DNA of 50,744 nucleotides from an uncultured Clostridia bacterium (GCA_946406145.1 CAMJJL010000009.1:1-50744), one strand, 5' to 3'. Positions 39,144-48,753 are shown, counted from the first letter of the stretch. Notes: a model not told the origin generated them from the letters alone. Numbers and translations are program-made.

Positions 39144-40397
39144 ATGTACAAGGACTTAATGGATTCTAACGGATTTATCAAAAAGTATGATGAAGAGATC
39201 GCCGACGCGATGGACAAAGAGCTTGCCCGTCAGCGCCGCAACCTCGAGCTGATCGCCAGCGAGAACATCGTTTCTCCCGCGGTCATGGCGGCGATGGGTT
39301 CCGTACTCACCAACAAGTATGCCGAGGGCTATCCCTCCAAGCGCTACTACGGTGGTTGCTACGCGGTCGATATCGCCGAGGATATCGCGCGTGACCGTGC
39401 CTGCAAGCTGTTCGGCGCGGAGCATGCCAACGTGCAGCCCCACTCCGGTTCTCAGGCGAACCAGACCGTATACTTTGCTATGCTCGAGCCGGGCGATACC
39501 GTCATGGGCATGAGCCTTAGTGAGGGCGGTCACCTGACCCACGGTTCACCCGTCAACCTCAGCGGTAAATACTTCAACTTTGTCAGCTACGGCGTTGATC
39601 CCGTGACCCACCGCATCGACTATGATAAGGTGCTCGAGATCGCCAAGGAATGCAAGCCGAAGATGATCGTCTGCGGCGCTTCCGCTTATCCGCGCGCGAT
39701 CGATTTCAAGAAGTTCCGCGAGATCTGTGACGAGGTCGGCGCACTGCTGATGGTCGATATGGCGCATATCGCAGGCTTGGTAGCCGGCGGTCAGCATGAG
39801 AACCCCGTTCCGTATTCCGATTTTGTCACCACCACCACCCATAAGACCCTTCGCGGTCCCCGCGGCGGTATGATCCTGTGCAAGGAGCAGTATGCCAAGG
39901 CAATCGACAAAGCGCTGTTCCCCGGCATGCAGGGCGGTCCTTTGATGCACATCATCGCGGCGAAGGCAGTCTGCTTCAAGGAAGCCATGCAGCCCGAGTT
40001 CAAGGTATATGCCGAGCAGATTGTTAAGAACTGCAAGGCGCTGGCTGACGGTCTTGTCAAGCGCGGTCACAAGCTCGTATCCGGCGGCACCGACAACCAT
40101 GTCATGCTGATGGATCTGCGCGAGGACGGTGTGACCGGCAAGGAGCTGGAGCACAATCTTGATGAGGTGCATATCACCGTCAACAAGAACACTATCCCCG
40201 GCGAGCCGCTCTCTCCGTTCGTCACCTCCGGTATCCGTATCGGTACCGCTGCCGTGACCACACGCGGTCTCAAGGAAGAGGATATGGACGTCATCGCCGA
40301 GTGCATCTCTCTCGTGATCAAGGACTTTGAAGGCAACAAGGCTAAGGTCGACGAGATGGTAGCGGCTCTGTGCGAGAAATATCCGCTGTACGAATAA
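39144..40397 (+). CDS. glyA: Serine hydroxymethyltransferase
   Basis: Interconverts serine and glycine while charging tetrahydrofolate with a one-carbon unit. The 417-residue product has the family motifs [46 protein letters not shown], and the PLP site [15 protein letters not shown] with Lys234. Length and order are standard. CTGGAGGTAC precedes the ATG. It follows dus by 51 bp and is followed by a palindromic element. Confidence 0.96.
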   Translation: MYKDLMDSNGFIKKYDEEIADAMDKELARQRRNLELIASENIVSPAVMAAMGSVLTNKYAEGYPSKRYYGGCYAVDIAEDIARDRACKLFGAEHANVQPHSGSQANQTVYFAMLEPGDTVMGMSLSEGGHLTHGSPVNLSGKYFNFVSYGVDPVTHRIDYDKVLEIAKECKPKMIVCGASAYPRAIDFKKFREICDEVGALLMVDMAHIAGLVAGGQHENPVPYSDFVTTTTHKTLRGPRGGMILCKEQYAKAIDKALFPGMQGGPLMHIIAAKAVCFKEAMQPEFKVYAEQIVKNCKALADGLVKRGHKLVSGGTDNHVMLMDLREDGVTGKELEHNLDEVHITVNKNTIPGEPLSPFVTSGIRIGTAAVTTRGLKEEDMDVIAECISLVIKDFEGNKAKVDEMVAALCEKYPLYE

Positions 40398-40408
40398 GAA
40401 CTAAGAAA

Positions 40409-40620
40409 GGCCCCCTTTCCTAAGGCAGTGGCGCTTAACCAATCGCGAATAAATCCGCTCTTGGAGCGCTGTTGCATGGGAGTTGTACGCCAAATCAAAG
40501 ATTTGGACAACTCCTCAGGGGCTGTCGCGTCAGCGACTGGGGGTTGCTTCTTCTTTTCTTCGGCAACCCTCCGTCACTGACACATGTGTCAGTGCCACCT
40601 CCCTTAGGAAAGGGAGGCTT
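40409..40620. repeat. Palindromic element family C-like, diverged
   Basis: The left end has CCCTTTCCTAAGG and the right end CCTTAGGAAAGGG, giving paired outer arms with AAGGCC/GGCTT tips. Inner parts include CTGACACATGTGTCAG and a GGAGTTGT...ACAACTCC hairpin. The GACAC/GTGTC core also occurs in the family C copies at 16531 and 48558. It fills the glyA-rarA gap. Confidence 0.7.
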
Positions 40621-40642
40621 TTACATTCCGGAGGAAAAATCT

Positions 40643-41905
40643 ATGAACACGCCCCTTGCCGACAGACTGCGTCCCCAATCCCTCGATGATATCGTGGGAC
40701 AAAGGGAGCTCTTAGCTCCTGGACGACCGCTGAGAAAGATCATCGAAAGCGGCAACATTCCCAACTTAATATTCTACGGCCCGTCGGGCGTGGGTAAGAC
40801 GACACTCGCGTCCTATATCGCGCGGATCACCAACCGCAGCTTCAAAAAGCTCAACGGCACCACGGCGTCCACCGCCGATATCAAGGAGATCGTGTCCTCG
40901 CTGAATACGTTCGAGGGCTTGGGCGGCGTGCTGCTCTATCTCGACGAGATCCAGTATCTTAACAAAAAGCAGCAGCAGACCCTGCTCGAGTTTATCGAGA
41001 ACGGCTCCATCACCCTGATCGCCTCCACGACCGAGAACCCTTATTTCTATATCTATAACGCGATCCTCTCGCGCTCGACGGTGTTCGAGTTCCGTCCCGT
41101 TGAACCGGACGAGGTCTTGAAAGCTATCAACAGAGCCATTCGTGTGCTGGGTGAAGAAAAAGGCAAAGAGATCGAATTCTCCGACGAGGCAAAGGAGCAT
41201 ATCTGTTCCGCCTGCGGCGGCGATGTGAGAAAGTCGCTCAACGCCGTGGAGCTCTGCATTCTGGCAGGGGATGAGGGAGAGGTCATCCGGGTCGATGAGG
41301 AGCTGGCGAAGTCGCTGACACAGCGTTCCGGCGCTCGCTATGACCGTGACGGCGACTCGCATTACGATGTGATCTCCGCCTATCAGAAGAGCATGCGCGG
41401 CTCGGATGTGGACGCGGCGCTGTTCTATCTGGCGCGTCTGGTGGAGGCAGGCGATCTGATCTCCGCCTGCCGCAGACTGGTTGTGTGCGCGTGCGAGGAT
41501 GTAGGATTGGCGTATCCCCAGATCATCCCGATCGTCAAGTCCTGCGTGGATATCGCAATGCAGGTCGGCTTTCCCGAGGCAAGGATCCCGCTTGCCGACG
41601 CGGTGATCATGGTGTGTCTGGCGCCCAAATCCAACTCCGGCGTGAACGCGATCTCTGCTGCGCAGGAGGATGTGCGCAAGGGCCTCGGTCAGGTCGTGCC
41701 GCGGCAATTACAGAACGTCCATGCCGACGGCGAGGAACGCGATGTAAAGGGGCAGCATTATCTGTATCCCCACAGCTACCCCAATCACTGGATCGACCAG
41801 AAGTATCTGCCCGACGATGTGCGCGATCATATCTATTATAAATTCGGTGACAACAAAACCGAACAGGCGTACAAGGCGTATTGGGACAAAATCAAAAACG
41901 GTTGA
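40643..41905 (+). CDS. rarA: Replication-associated recombination protein A (RarA/MgsA)
   Basis: An AAA+ ATPase related to clamp loaders that acts at stalled replication forks. The 420-residue product begins NTPLADRLRPQSLDDIVGQ, with Walker A FYGPSGVGKTT (Lys52), Walker B LLYLDEIQ, sensor 1 LIASTTENPYF, and sensor 2 CGGDVRKSLN. The C-terminal tetramerisation domain (about 255-420) includes VRKGLGQVVPRQLQN and YPHSYPNHW. The ATG at 40643 has CCGGAGG 8-9 nt upstream; an open extension to 40472 is repeat sequence. Confidence 0.95.
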   Translation: MNTPLADRLRPQSLDDIVGQRELLAPGRPLRKIIESGNIPNLIFYGPSGVGKTTLASYIARITNRSFKKLNGTTASTADIKEIVSSLNTFEGLGGVLLYLDEIQYLNKKQQQTLLEFIENGSITLIASTTENPYFYIYNAILSRSTVFEFRPVEPDEVLKAINRAIRVLGEEKGKEIEFSDEAKEHICSACGGDVRKSLNAVELCILAGDEGEVIRVDEELAKSLTQRSGARYDRDGDSHYDVISAYQKSMRGSDVDAALFYLARLVEAGDLISACRRLVVCACEDVGLAYPQIIPIVKSCVDIAMQVGFPEARIPLADAVIMVCLAPKSNSGVNAISAAQEDVRKGLGQVVPRQLQNVHADGEERDVKGQHYLYPHSYPNHWIDQKYLPDDVRDHIYYKFGDNKTEQAYKAYWDKIKNG

Positions 41906-41973
41906 TTGGTGAAAATGCGCAGTAACAGCTGAGAGAAAATATCATCATTTGTGCAAATAAAACAGAAAGCATT

Positions 41974-42010
41974 CCGCGACAGATCCGAGCATCTGTCGCG
42001 GTCTTTTATT
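41974..42010 (+). terminator. Terminator of rarA
   Basis: CCGCGACAGAT pairs with ATCTGTCGCGG around CCGAGC and is followed by TCTTTTATT. Confidence 0.88.
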
Positions 42011-42175
42011 CCGGTGTTTTCTTCGTGCATTATGGCCAAAAAAACTATGAAAAATTGTACAAGCTAATTCAAAACATATTTCTAAATCAGAAAATTAAAT
42101 TTGACATTTTTATGTATAATGACAGTAACTAGGATTAGGAACTGGTTAAATTAACATGAAAAGGAGGGAACTATC

Positions 42176-43996
42176 ATGGGAATGAAAGGTAAACAGACAA
42201 AGCGCGGGATCTCCCTTTTGCTGTGTCTGACATTGCTTGTATCCATGCTGGCGCTGGCTGTCTCCGTAACGGCGGCAGAAACCGGCGGCATTGTGGCTAC
42301 AGGCGCTGAAACCTATTATCTGTGGGGTGAGAACAGCAATTCTCCGAATTTCAGCGGAACCACTCCGACAGGTACATTTACTTATGATAGCTCGAAAGGC
42401 TACTATTACTATGACCTTAGCGGGTCAAGCGGCGACTACTGCTTTGTTGTTTCGAAGATCTCGGACTCCGCAAACTCGGCAGTCAAGACGCCCGCAGTGC
42501 AAACGATCGCCAGCGCAGGTTCTTACTACCTGTCCGCGGGCAACTACCACGGCTTCAACTGTATCCACCTGTGGAACCCGAGCGGCGATACTATCCGTAT
42601 CAGCTTCACTTCCGAAACAGCGGGTCTCACTGCGGTAAAAGCGGGCAGTGAAGATTCCACCCAGGCGCCCACTACGGCTCCTAAGCCCACCACACCCTCG
42701 CCCACTCAGGGCGGCGGTACCAATCCGACCACTGCTCCTCAGCCTACACAGTCGGGCGGCAGTGACGGAAAGACCTATGTCTACTGTGAAAATGAAGCGG
42801 GATGGGGTACCGTATACGCTTATATGTGGATCAACGGTACTGAGACCAACAATGCCGCTTGGCCGGGCAAGCCGATGACGAACATCGGCGGTAACGAATG
42901 GCGTTATGAGGTGACCAACAGTAAGTGGGATATGATCATCTTCAGCAACAATGGCGCTGATCAGACCTCGAACCTGACCTTCCAGGGCAACAACTACATG
43001 TGGAATAACAAGACCAAAACATGGAGTATCCGGGACACCTCGCCGCTGCAGATATCGTCCTTTGCGACCGATCTTGCCTCTCCCCAGTACAACGGTACGG
43101 GCATCACTCTTTCGGCGGAAGCGGAAGGCGAGGGAACGGTCTATTACAAGTTCTCTGTCTCCAAAGGCGGCAGCACCACCGTTCTGTCCGATTTCAGCAC
43201 CGCTAACAAGGCGCTCTGGACGCCGCAGGCAGCAGGTACCTACACCCTGACCTATGACTTCAAGGACACCAAAGGTAACCTCAACCAGCGTACCAAGAGT
43301 TATGTTATCGAGGACGGCAGCTCCGTCGTTGCTCCCTACATCAAGACTGTCACTCCGAACAGCGGCGATATCAAGAATAACACGAATGTTCAGATCAAGG
43401 TCACGGCAGGCGGCGGTAACACCGGCACCAACCTGCTCTTCTATAAGTACACCATCAAGAACCCGTCCGGCGATACTGTGAATGTTCCTTATTACACCCG
43501 TAATACGAGCTACACCTTCAAGCCGACGGCTCTCGGACTGCATACCCTGATCATCAACGTACAGGGCTCCGATAACAAGACCATCGAGCGCTCGTATCTC
43601 TTCAACAGCGTCGGCGCTGTCACTCCGACAACACCGCCCGAGACACAGCCTTCGGTTCAGCCCACTCAGGCACCTAATCCCACTCAGGCGCCTAAGCCCA
43701 CTCAGGCACCGCCTGCTCCTACCGATCCTCCCGTAATCCCGACTCAGGCGCCGACTCAGGCTTCTACGGAATCGTCCGCACCGACCGCTCTTTACGGCGA
43801 TGCTGACGGCGACGGCAACGTCACCATCCTTGACGTAACCGTTATCCAGCGTCACATGGCTGGTATCGAGCTGCCGAGACCGATCGATGAGATCAACGCG
43901 GATGTTGACGGCGACGACAACATCACGATCATCGACGCGGTGTTGATTCAGCGCTTCATGGTGGGATTGATCGACAAATTCCCCGCAGAAGCTTAA
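42176..43996 (+). CDS. Starch-binding CBM26-dockerin surface protein
   Basis: The product has 606 residues and no catalytic domain visible. In order: signal peptide (about 1-33), an unassigned aromatic-rich module starting YYLWGENSNSPNFSGTTP (about 45-150), a Thr/Pro linker, a CBM26 starch-binding module (about 198-284, EAGWGTVYAYMWINGTE...WPGKPM), two Ig-like beta domains (about 290-480), a second Pro/Thr/Gln linker, and a type I dockerin (about 541-604). The composition resembles the Sas starch-adherence proteins of the Ruminococcus bromii amylosome. AAGGAGGGAAC precedes the ATG at 42176. The GH13 gene starts 16 bp after the stop, so they form an operon. Confidence 0.88.
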   Translation: MGMKGKQTKRGISLLLCLTLLVSMLALAVSVTAAETGGIVATGAETYYLWGENSNSPNFSGTTPTGTFTYDSSKGYYYYDLSGSSGDYCFVVSKISDSANSAVKTPAVQTIASAGSYYLSAGNYHGFNCIHLWNPSGDTIRISFTSETAGLTAVKAGSEDSTQAPTTAPKPTTPSPTQGGGTNPTTAPQPTQSGGSDGKTYVYCENEAGWGTVYAYMWINGTETNNAAWPGKPMTNIGGNEWRYEVTNSKWDMIIFSNNGADQTSNLTFQGNNYMWNNKTKTWSIRDTSPLQISSFATDLASPQYNGTGITLSAEAEGEGTVYYKFSVSKGGSTTVLSDFSTANKALWTPQAAGTYTLTYDFKDTKGNLNQRTKSYVIEDGSSVVAPYIKTVTPNSGDIKNNTNVQIKVTAGGGNTGTNLLFYKYTIKNPSGDTVNVPYYTRNTSYTFKPTALGLHTLIINVQGSDNKTIERSYLFNSVGAVTPTTPPETQPSVQPTQAPNPTQAPKPTQAPPAPTDPPVIPTQAPTQASTESSAPTALYGDADGDGNVTILDVTVIQRHMAGIELPRPIDEINADVDGDDNITIIDAVLIQRFMVGLIDKFPAEA

Positions 43997-44012
43997 AAGG
44001 AGGTAACAGATA

Positions 44013-46442
44013 ATGAAGAATTTTTCACGTATTCTGGCGCTGTTGATGTGCCTTGCGCTGATCGTCTCTGCTGCTGTTATCTCTGCACAGGCGGCAGATG
44101 AAGAGATCGCCGACGTCGCGGCTGACGCGGATGTTGCCGATGACGGCGCAGACGTTGATGCGGCACAGACCGGCGCCGACAGCATCATCATCCATGTGGA
44201 CAGCCCCGATAAGGTTCCCTACATCTACTACTGGAACGCACTCCCCACCAACAAAGAGACTTCTTACCCCGGTGTGAAGATGTCCAGTGACGCTATCGCC
44301 TCTCAGAAGGGCGGTAATTGGTATACCTATACCTTCAGCAACACTTCCAAGATCAATTTCCTGCTCACCGACGGCACGACCGGTCAATCCGGTCAGATCA
44401 GCGGCGAACTGACCCGCACCTCCGGCGAGTGGTGGTATACCAAGGAAGGGCGCTTCAAGAAAAAGAATCCGTATATTCCGGATGATTATACCTGCGTCGA
44501 TATGCGTCAGGATTCCATTTACTTCGTCATTACCACCCGTTTCTTTGACGGTGATACCGGCAACAACGTCCACTGCTGGGATGACGCTAAGGCGAATAAC
44601 CCCGATTCCGACCCCGCATGGCGCGGCGACTTCAAGGGTCTTGCCGATAAGCTCGACTATATCAAGGCGCTGGGCTTCTCCGCAGTTTGGATCACCCCTG
44701 TTGTCGAGAACGCGTCCGGCTATGACTATCACGGCTACCATGCGTTGAACTTCTCCAAGGTCGATGCCCGTTATGAGAGCGACGATTTCACCTACGAGGA
44801 TCTGATCGCCGCCGCTCATGAAAAGGATATGAAGATCGTACAGGACGTTGTCTGGAACCACACCGGCAACTTCGGTGAGTCTAATATTGAGCCCCTGTTC
44901 ACCAAGGATGACAGCGACCGTACCAAGCTCGGCAATCTGGAGTCTACCATGGTTCCAACCAAGAAGCTGCTGGATTACTGCGGCTTGTCCAAGGCGGAGG
45001 ATTACTGGAAGCTCCAGCCCGGTATTCAGCATGACAAGCGCTTGCAGCTGATGAAGCAGACTCAGGGCTTTACCGATATGGTATCGTATGATAAAACCTG
45101 TGATGCCAACAACTATTATCATAACGGTTACTTTGGCACCAACTACAACTGGGATGATTATACCTGTAAATTCCACCAGATCGCCGGCGACTGTGTTGAC
45201 CTTAATACCGAGAATAAGGCTGTTGCCGACTACATCGTTGATGCTTACGGCCAGTATCTGGATATGGGTGTTGACTCGTTCCGAGTAGATACGGTTCGCC
45301 ATATCTCCAGACTTTCGCTTAACAAGTGGTATAACGATCGCATCAACGCTGCGGCAAAAGCGGCAGGCAACAACAACTTCTATATGTTCGGTGAGATCTG
45401 CTGCCGTGTAAACGAGATCTGGAACCGTAACACATTTACCGAATCTGTTCCGTATTACACTTGGGATGATTCTGCTGCAGATCTTGCTAAGCTCTCGGAT
45501 AATACCGATCCCGATTCGGTAAAGAGCAATCTCGAGAAGTCTATCGCTTACAATCAGGCTAACATTGATGTCGGCAAATGCCCGACTTCTACAAACGCGT
45601 TCCTTAACGGTATCAACTATCACACTCCCGACTATTCCAAGAGCTCGGGCATGGGTCCCATAGACTTCTGTATGCACTGGAACTTTGACACCGCGGGCGC
45701 TGCTTTCGGCGTCGGTCAGGCAGAGGATCAGTACATTAACGATTCTACATGGAACGTTGTATATGTTCAGTCCCATGACTACGGTTGTGACGGCGACCAT
45801 TTCAATAAGACCGCCTGCGGTACTCAGTCATGGGCTGAAAAGCTCAACCTGATGTTCACCTTCCGCGGTATACCCTGCCTGTATTACGGTGATGAAGTAG
45901 AGTTCCAGAAGGGCGTGCGTATAGACGAGGGTACAAACATCACTCTCGCTAACTCCGGCCGCGCATACTTCGGCGATCACATCGAGGGTACCGTCAACAC
46001 CACCGACTTCTCGCAGTACAACAACGCGACCGGTACGATGGCGTCTACCCTGAACAGCACGCTTCCGAAGCATATCCAGAAGCTCAACGCGATCCGTCGC
46101 GCTGTTCCTGCTCTGCAGATGGGTCAGTACACCACTAACAGCAACTATGTCAGCGGCGGTATGTCCTTTATCAGACGCTATCAGGGTTCGTACACCGATC
46201 ATAAGGGTACCAAAAATGTTGACTCTCTCGCTTGCGTGACAATCTCCGGAGGCGCTACCTTCAAGAACATCCCCAACGGCACCTATGTTGACGCTGTTAC
46301 CGGCGCTAAGAAGACCGTTACCAACGGTACGCTGAGCGTAGAATCTACCGGTCAGGGCAACATGCGCGTATATGTTCTGGAGAACAGCAGTTCTACCGTT
46401 CACGGCGCAATCGGACCTTCCGGTCAGACTTACCTCAAGTAA
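44013..46442 (+). CDS. Secreted GH13 alpha-amylase with N-terminal CBM26-like module
   Basis: The product has 809 residues. Signal peptide about 1-28, a short acidic linker, then a CBM26-like starch-binding module (about 52-150, VPYIYYWNALPTNKETSYPGV... and GEWWY). The GH13 barrel (about 165-680) shows region I DVVWNH (Asp278, His283), the nucleophile Asp426 in FRVDT, the acid/base Glu461 in MFGEICC, and the stabiliser Asp589 in QSHDYG. The last motif usually reads NHD, so SHD is a variation. A C-terminal beta domain follows. There is no dockerin, unlike its operon partner, so how it attaches to the cell is not clear. AAAGGAGG precedes the ATG. Confidence 0.92.
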   Translation: MKNFSRILALLMCLALIVSAAVISAQAADEEIADVAADADVADDGADVDAAQTGADSIIIHVDSPDKVPYIYYWNALPTNKETSYPGVKMSSDAIASQKGGNWYTYTFSNTSKINFLLTDGTTGQSGQISGELTRTSGEWWYTKEGRFKKKNPYIPDDYTCVDMRQDSIYFVITTRFFDGDTGNNVHCWDDAKANNPDSDPAWRGDFKGLADKLDYIKALGFSAVWITPVVENASGYDYHGYHALNFSKVDARYESDDFTYEDLIAAAHEKDMKIVQDVVWNHTGNFGESNIEPLFTKDDSDRTKLGNLESTMVPTKKLLDYCGLSKAEDYWKLQPGIQHDKRLQLMKQTQGFTDMVSYDKTCDANNYYHNGYFGTNYNWDDYTCKFHQIAGDCVDLNTENKAVADYIVDAYGQYLDMGVDSFRVDTVRHISRLSLNKWYNDRINAAAKAAGNNNFYMFGEICCRVNEIWNRNTFTESVPYYTWDDSAADLAKLSDNTDPDSVKSNLEKSIAYNQANIDVGKCPTSTNAFLNGINYHTPDYSKSSGMGPIDFCMHWNFDTAGAAFGVGQAEDQYINDSTWNVVYVQSHDYGCDGDHFNKTACGTQSWAEKLNLMFTFRGIPCLYYGDEVEFQKGVRIDEGTNITLANSGRAYFGDHIEGTVNTTDFSQYNNATGTMASTLNSTLPKHIQKLNAIRRAVPALQMGQYTTNSNYVSGGMSFIRRYQGSYTDHKGTKNVDSLACVTISGGATFKNIPNGTYVDAVTGAKKTVTNGTLSVESTGQGNMRVYVLENSSSTVHGAIGPSGQTYLK

Positions 46443-46454
46443 TGGTATGATTGA

Positions 46455-46491
46455 GTCATGGCGAGGCTCACAAGAGCCGCGGCAATCTCAA
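46455..46491. repeat. Palindromic element family A after the amylase gene
   Basis: GTCATGGCGAGGCTC and GAGCCGCGGCAATCTCAAG bound a GGCTC...GAGCC hairpin. It is a compact, slightly diverged copy. Confidence 0.65.
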
Positions 46492-46510
46492 GAAAGCAAA
46501 CGATGCTATG

Positions 46511-46541
46511 AGCTCCCCTCTCCGTGAGGGGAGCTTTTGTT
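46511..46541 (+). terminator. Terminator of the amylase operon
   Basis: GAGCTCCCCTC and GAGGGGAGC form a GC-rich stem with TCCGT loop and a TTTTG tail. The following stretch to 46675 shows no gene; it holds an AAAGCGGC/GCCGCCTTT hairpin at about 46662-46680. Confidence 0.75.
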
Positions 46542-46675
46542 TGCGAATGAATACTGAATACGGAAGAACGAATAATAATGGATCATAAAACCGGCGCGTA
46601 GAATTAATTAAAATGCGGCGTACATTTAGCTTATTCTCCCATTTGTAATTAATCAAAAAAAAGCGGCGTGCCGCC

Positions 46676-46704
46676 TTTACTTTGAGGGGAGGTTGTGATA
46701 TAAT
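46676..46704 (+). promoter_or_regulatory. Promoter of aspS-gatCAB
   Basis: -35 TTTACT (46676-46681) and consensus -10 TATAAT (46699-46704) with a 17-bp spacer, about 100 bp before aspS. No T-box or other riboswitch motif was recognised in that leader. Confidence 0.65.
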
Positions 46705-46806
46705 ACTACAGAATAGGGAAAAATTGCCTTGTTATGCAGTGGAGATGACCGCGCGATCGGCGTTGAACGCTCCCCGTAATAGCATTATTGAAAGGAATAT
46801 GAGAAG

Positions 46807-48552
46807 ATGCAAGCTAACATTTATCGCTCCGTGACCTGCGGAGATTTGAGAGAAGAGCATATCGGTCAGGAGGTGCGCCTCGCAGGCTGGGTCGAGAACA
46901 TCCGCGACCATGGCGGCGTTATGTTCCTCGATATCCGTGACGAGTACGGCGTGACCCAGGTCGTTGTGCATGATGACAGTATGCTCGAGGACGTCAACCG
47001 CGAGTGCACCGTGACCATCTCCGGTAAGGTCGTTAAGCGTGATGAGGACACCATCAATCAAAAGATCGCGACCGGTATGGTCGAGATCGTCGCCGATACC
47101 CTCACCGTTCTCGGTAAGTGCAAGAATAACCTGCCGTTTGAGGTTGTATCCTCGACCGCGACCAATGAGGACACTCGTCTGAGATACCGCTTCCTCGATC
47201 TGCGCAATCCCAAGGTGCACAACAATATTCTCCTGCGTTCGCAGGTGATTTCCTTCCTGCGCCAAAAGATGAGCGAGATGGGCTTTATGGATATCGCTAC
47301 CCCCATCCTCGGCGTATCCTCTCCCGAGGGCGCCCGTGATTACCTGATTCCCTCGCGTAAGCATAAGGGCAAGTTCTACGCCCTGCCGCAGGCGCCGCAG
47401 ATTTTTAAACAGCTTTTGATGGTATCGGGCTTTGACCGCTATTTCCAGATCGCGCCCTGCTTCCGTGACGAGGACGCGCGTGCCGATCGTTCTCCCGGCG
47501 AGTTCTATCAGCTCGACTTTGAGATGGCGTTCGCGACTCAGGAGGACGTCTTTGCGGTAGCGGAGGAAGTCCTCTATGAAACCTTCAAGAAATATTCTGA
47601 TAAAGAAATAAGCAAACCGCCCTTCCGCCGCATTTCATTCGCGGAAAGTATGCTCAAATACGGCACCGATAAGCCCGATCTGCGCAATCCGCTCGAGATC
47701 GTTGAGATCTCCGATATGTTTGAGGAGACCGACTTCAAGCCCTTTCTCAAGAAGTGCGTCCGCTCCATCAACGTGCCCGGCGCCGCATCCTGCTCCAAGA
47801 GCTGGTTCAAGAAGATGGAGGAGTTCGCGCTCTCTATCGGCATGAAGGGTCTGGGCTATGTCAAGGTGACCGAGGATATGCAATTCGACGGTCCGATCGA
47901 CAAGTTCTTAAAGCCGGGTGACAGAGAAGAGCTGATCAAGCGCAACGGTTCCAAGGCAGGCGACGTGATCTACTTCATCGCCGATACCGCTGCCGAGGCG
48001 CCCAAGCTCGCCGGTCAGATCCGTACCGAAGTCGCGACCCGACTCGACCTGATCGACAAGAGCCGCTTTGACTTCTGCTTCATCGTCGATTTCCCGATGT
48101 TCGAGCAGGATGAGGAGAGTGGCCAGATCATCTTCACCCACAACCCGTTCAGTATGCCGCAGGGCGGTATGCAGGCGCTCCTCGAGAAGGATCCCTGCGA
48201 TATTCTCGCTTATCAGTACGACATCGTCTGCAACGGCGTGGAGCTTTCGTCCGGTGCGGTTCGTAACCACGATATCGAGATCATGAAGAAGGCGTTCTCA
48301 ATCGCCGGCTATACCGAGGAAGATCTCAAGGAAAAGTTCCGCTCTCTGTACACCGCGTTCCAGTACGGAGCTCCGCCTCACGCGGGTATGGCGCCCGGCG
48401 TGGATCGCATGCTGATGCTGCTGACCGAGGAGGAGAACATTCGCGAGGTCATCGCCTTCCCGATGAACTCTAACGCGCAGGACGTCCTGCTCGGCTCACC
48501 CGGTGAGGTCAGCGAGATGCAGCTGCGTGAGGTGCATATTAAGCTGAGATAA
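46807..48552 (+). CDS. aspS: Aspartyl-tRNA synthetase, probably nondiscriminating
   Basis: Charges tRNA(Asp), and perhaps also tRNA(Asn), with aspartate. The 581-residue product has an OB-fold anticodon domain (about 1-110), class II motif 2 CFRDEDARADRSPGEFYQLD, the bacterial GAD insertion (about 290-415), and motif 3 GMAPGVDRMLML. His35 in NIRDHGGVMF occupies the anticodon-loop position where, as I recall, nondiscriminating bacterial enzymes have His and discriminating ones Leu. Together with gatCAB just downstream, this suggests indirect Asn-tRNA formation. AAAGGAATATGAGAAG precedes the ATG. Confidence 0.95.
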   Translation: MQANIYRSVTCGDLREEHIGQEVRLAGWVENIRDHGGVMFLDIRDEYGVTQVVVHDDSMLEDVNRECTVTISGKVVKRDEDTINQKIATGMVEIVADTLTVLGKCKNNLPFEVVSSTATNEDTRLRYRFLDLRNPKVHNNILLRSQVISFLRQKMSEMGFMDIATPILGVSSPEGARDYLIPSRKHKGKFYALPQAPQIFKQLLMVSGFDRYFQIAPCFRDEDARADRSPGEFYQLDFEMAFATQEDVFAVAEEVLYETFKKYSDKEISKPPFRRISFAESMLKYGTDKPDLRNPLEIVEISDMFEETDFKPFLKKCVRSINVPGAASCSKSWFKKMEEFALSIGMKGLGYVKVTEDMQFDGPIDKFLKPGDREELIKRNGSKAGDVIYFIADTAAEAPKLAGQIRTEVATRLDLIDKSRFDFCFIVDFPMFEQDEESGQIIFTHNPFSMPQGGMQALLEKDPCDILAYQYDIVCNGVELSSGAVRNHDIEIMKKAFSIAGYTEEDLKEKFRSLYTAFQYGAPPHAGMAPGVDRMLMLLTEEENIREVIAFPMNSNAQDVLLGSPGEVSEMQLREVHIKLR

Positions 48553-48557
48553 CTGAT

Positions 48558-48732
48558 GCCTTCCCCTTGAGGGGAAGGTGGGCAAATTGCAGGACATACA
48601 TGACCTGCAATTTGGTCGGATGAGGTGGAAACCTCTCCGCGATATCCATATAAGGGATGAGGCAAAAACGCTTCCACCTCATCCGTCACCCGACACAAGT
48701 GTCCGGTGACACCTTCCCCTCAAGGGGAAGGT
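48558..48732. repeat. Palindromic element family C, full copy
   Basis: Outer arms GCCTTCCCCTTGAGGGGAAG and CTTCCCCTCAAGGGGAAGG, middle arms GGATGAGGTGGAA and TTCCACCTCATCC, and a GACACAAGTGTC core are arranged as in the copy at 16531-16697. It separates aspS from gatC and ends just before the gatC ribosome site. Confidence 0.8.
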
Positions 48733-48753
48733 TCCGAGAAAGGACGAACCATT

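Noticed and set aside
40409..40642. Possible extension of rarA upstream to 40472
   Set aside because: The sequence is a palindromic element; the RarA N-terminus begins at the ATG at 40643 with a good ribosome site.
42101..42120. TTGACA and TATAAT ahead of the CBM26-dockerin gene
   Set aside because: The boxes are only 8 bp apart, too close to act as one promoter, and no alternative -35 or -10 at 16-18 bp is convincing.
42425..45800. Two minus-strand frames of nearly 590 codons opposite the CBM26-dockerin and amylase genes
   Set aside because: They are antisense to clearly recognisable domains; codon bias in the real genes leaves the opposite frame open. No ribosome sites were seen.
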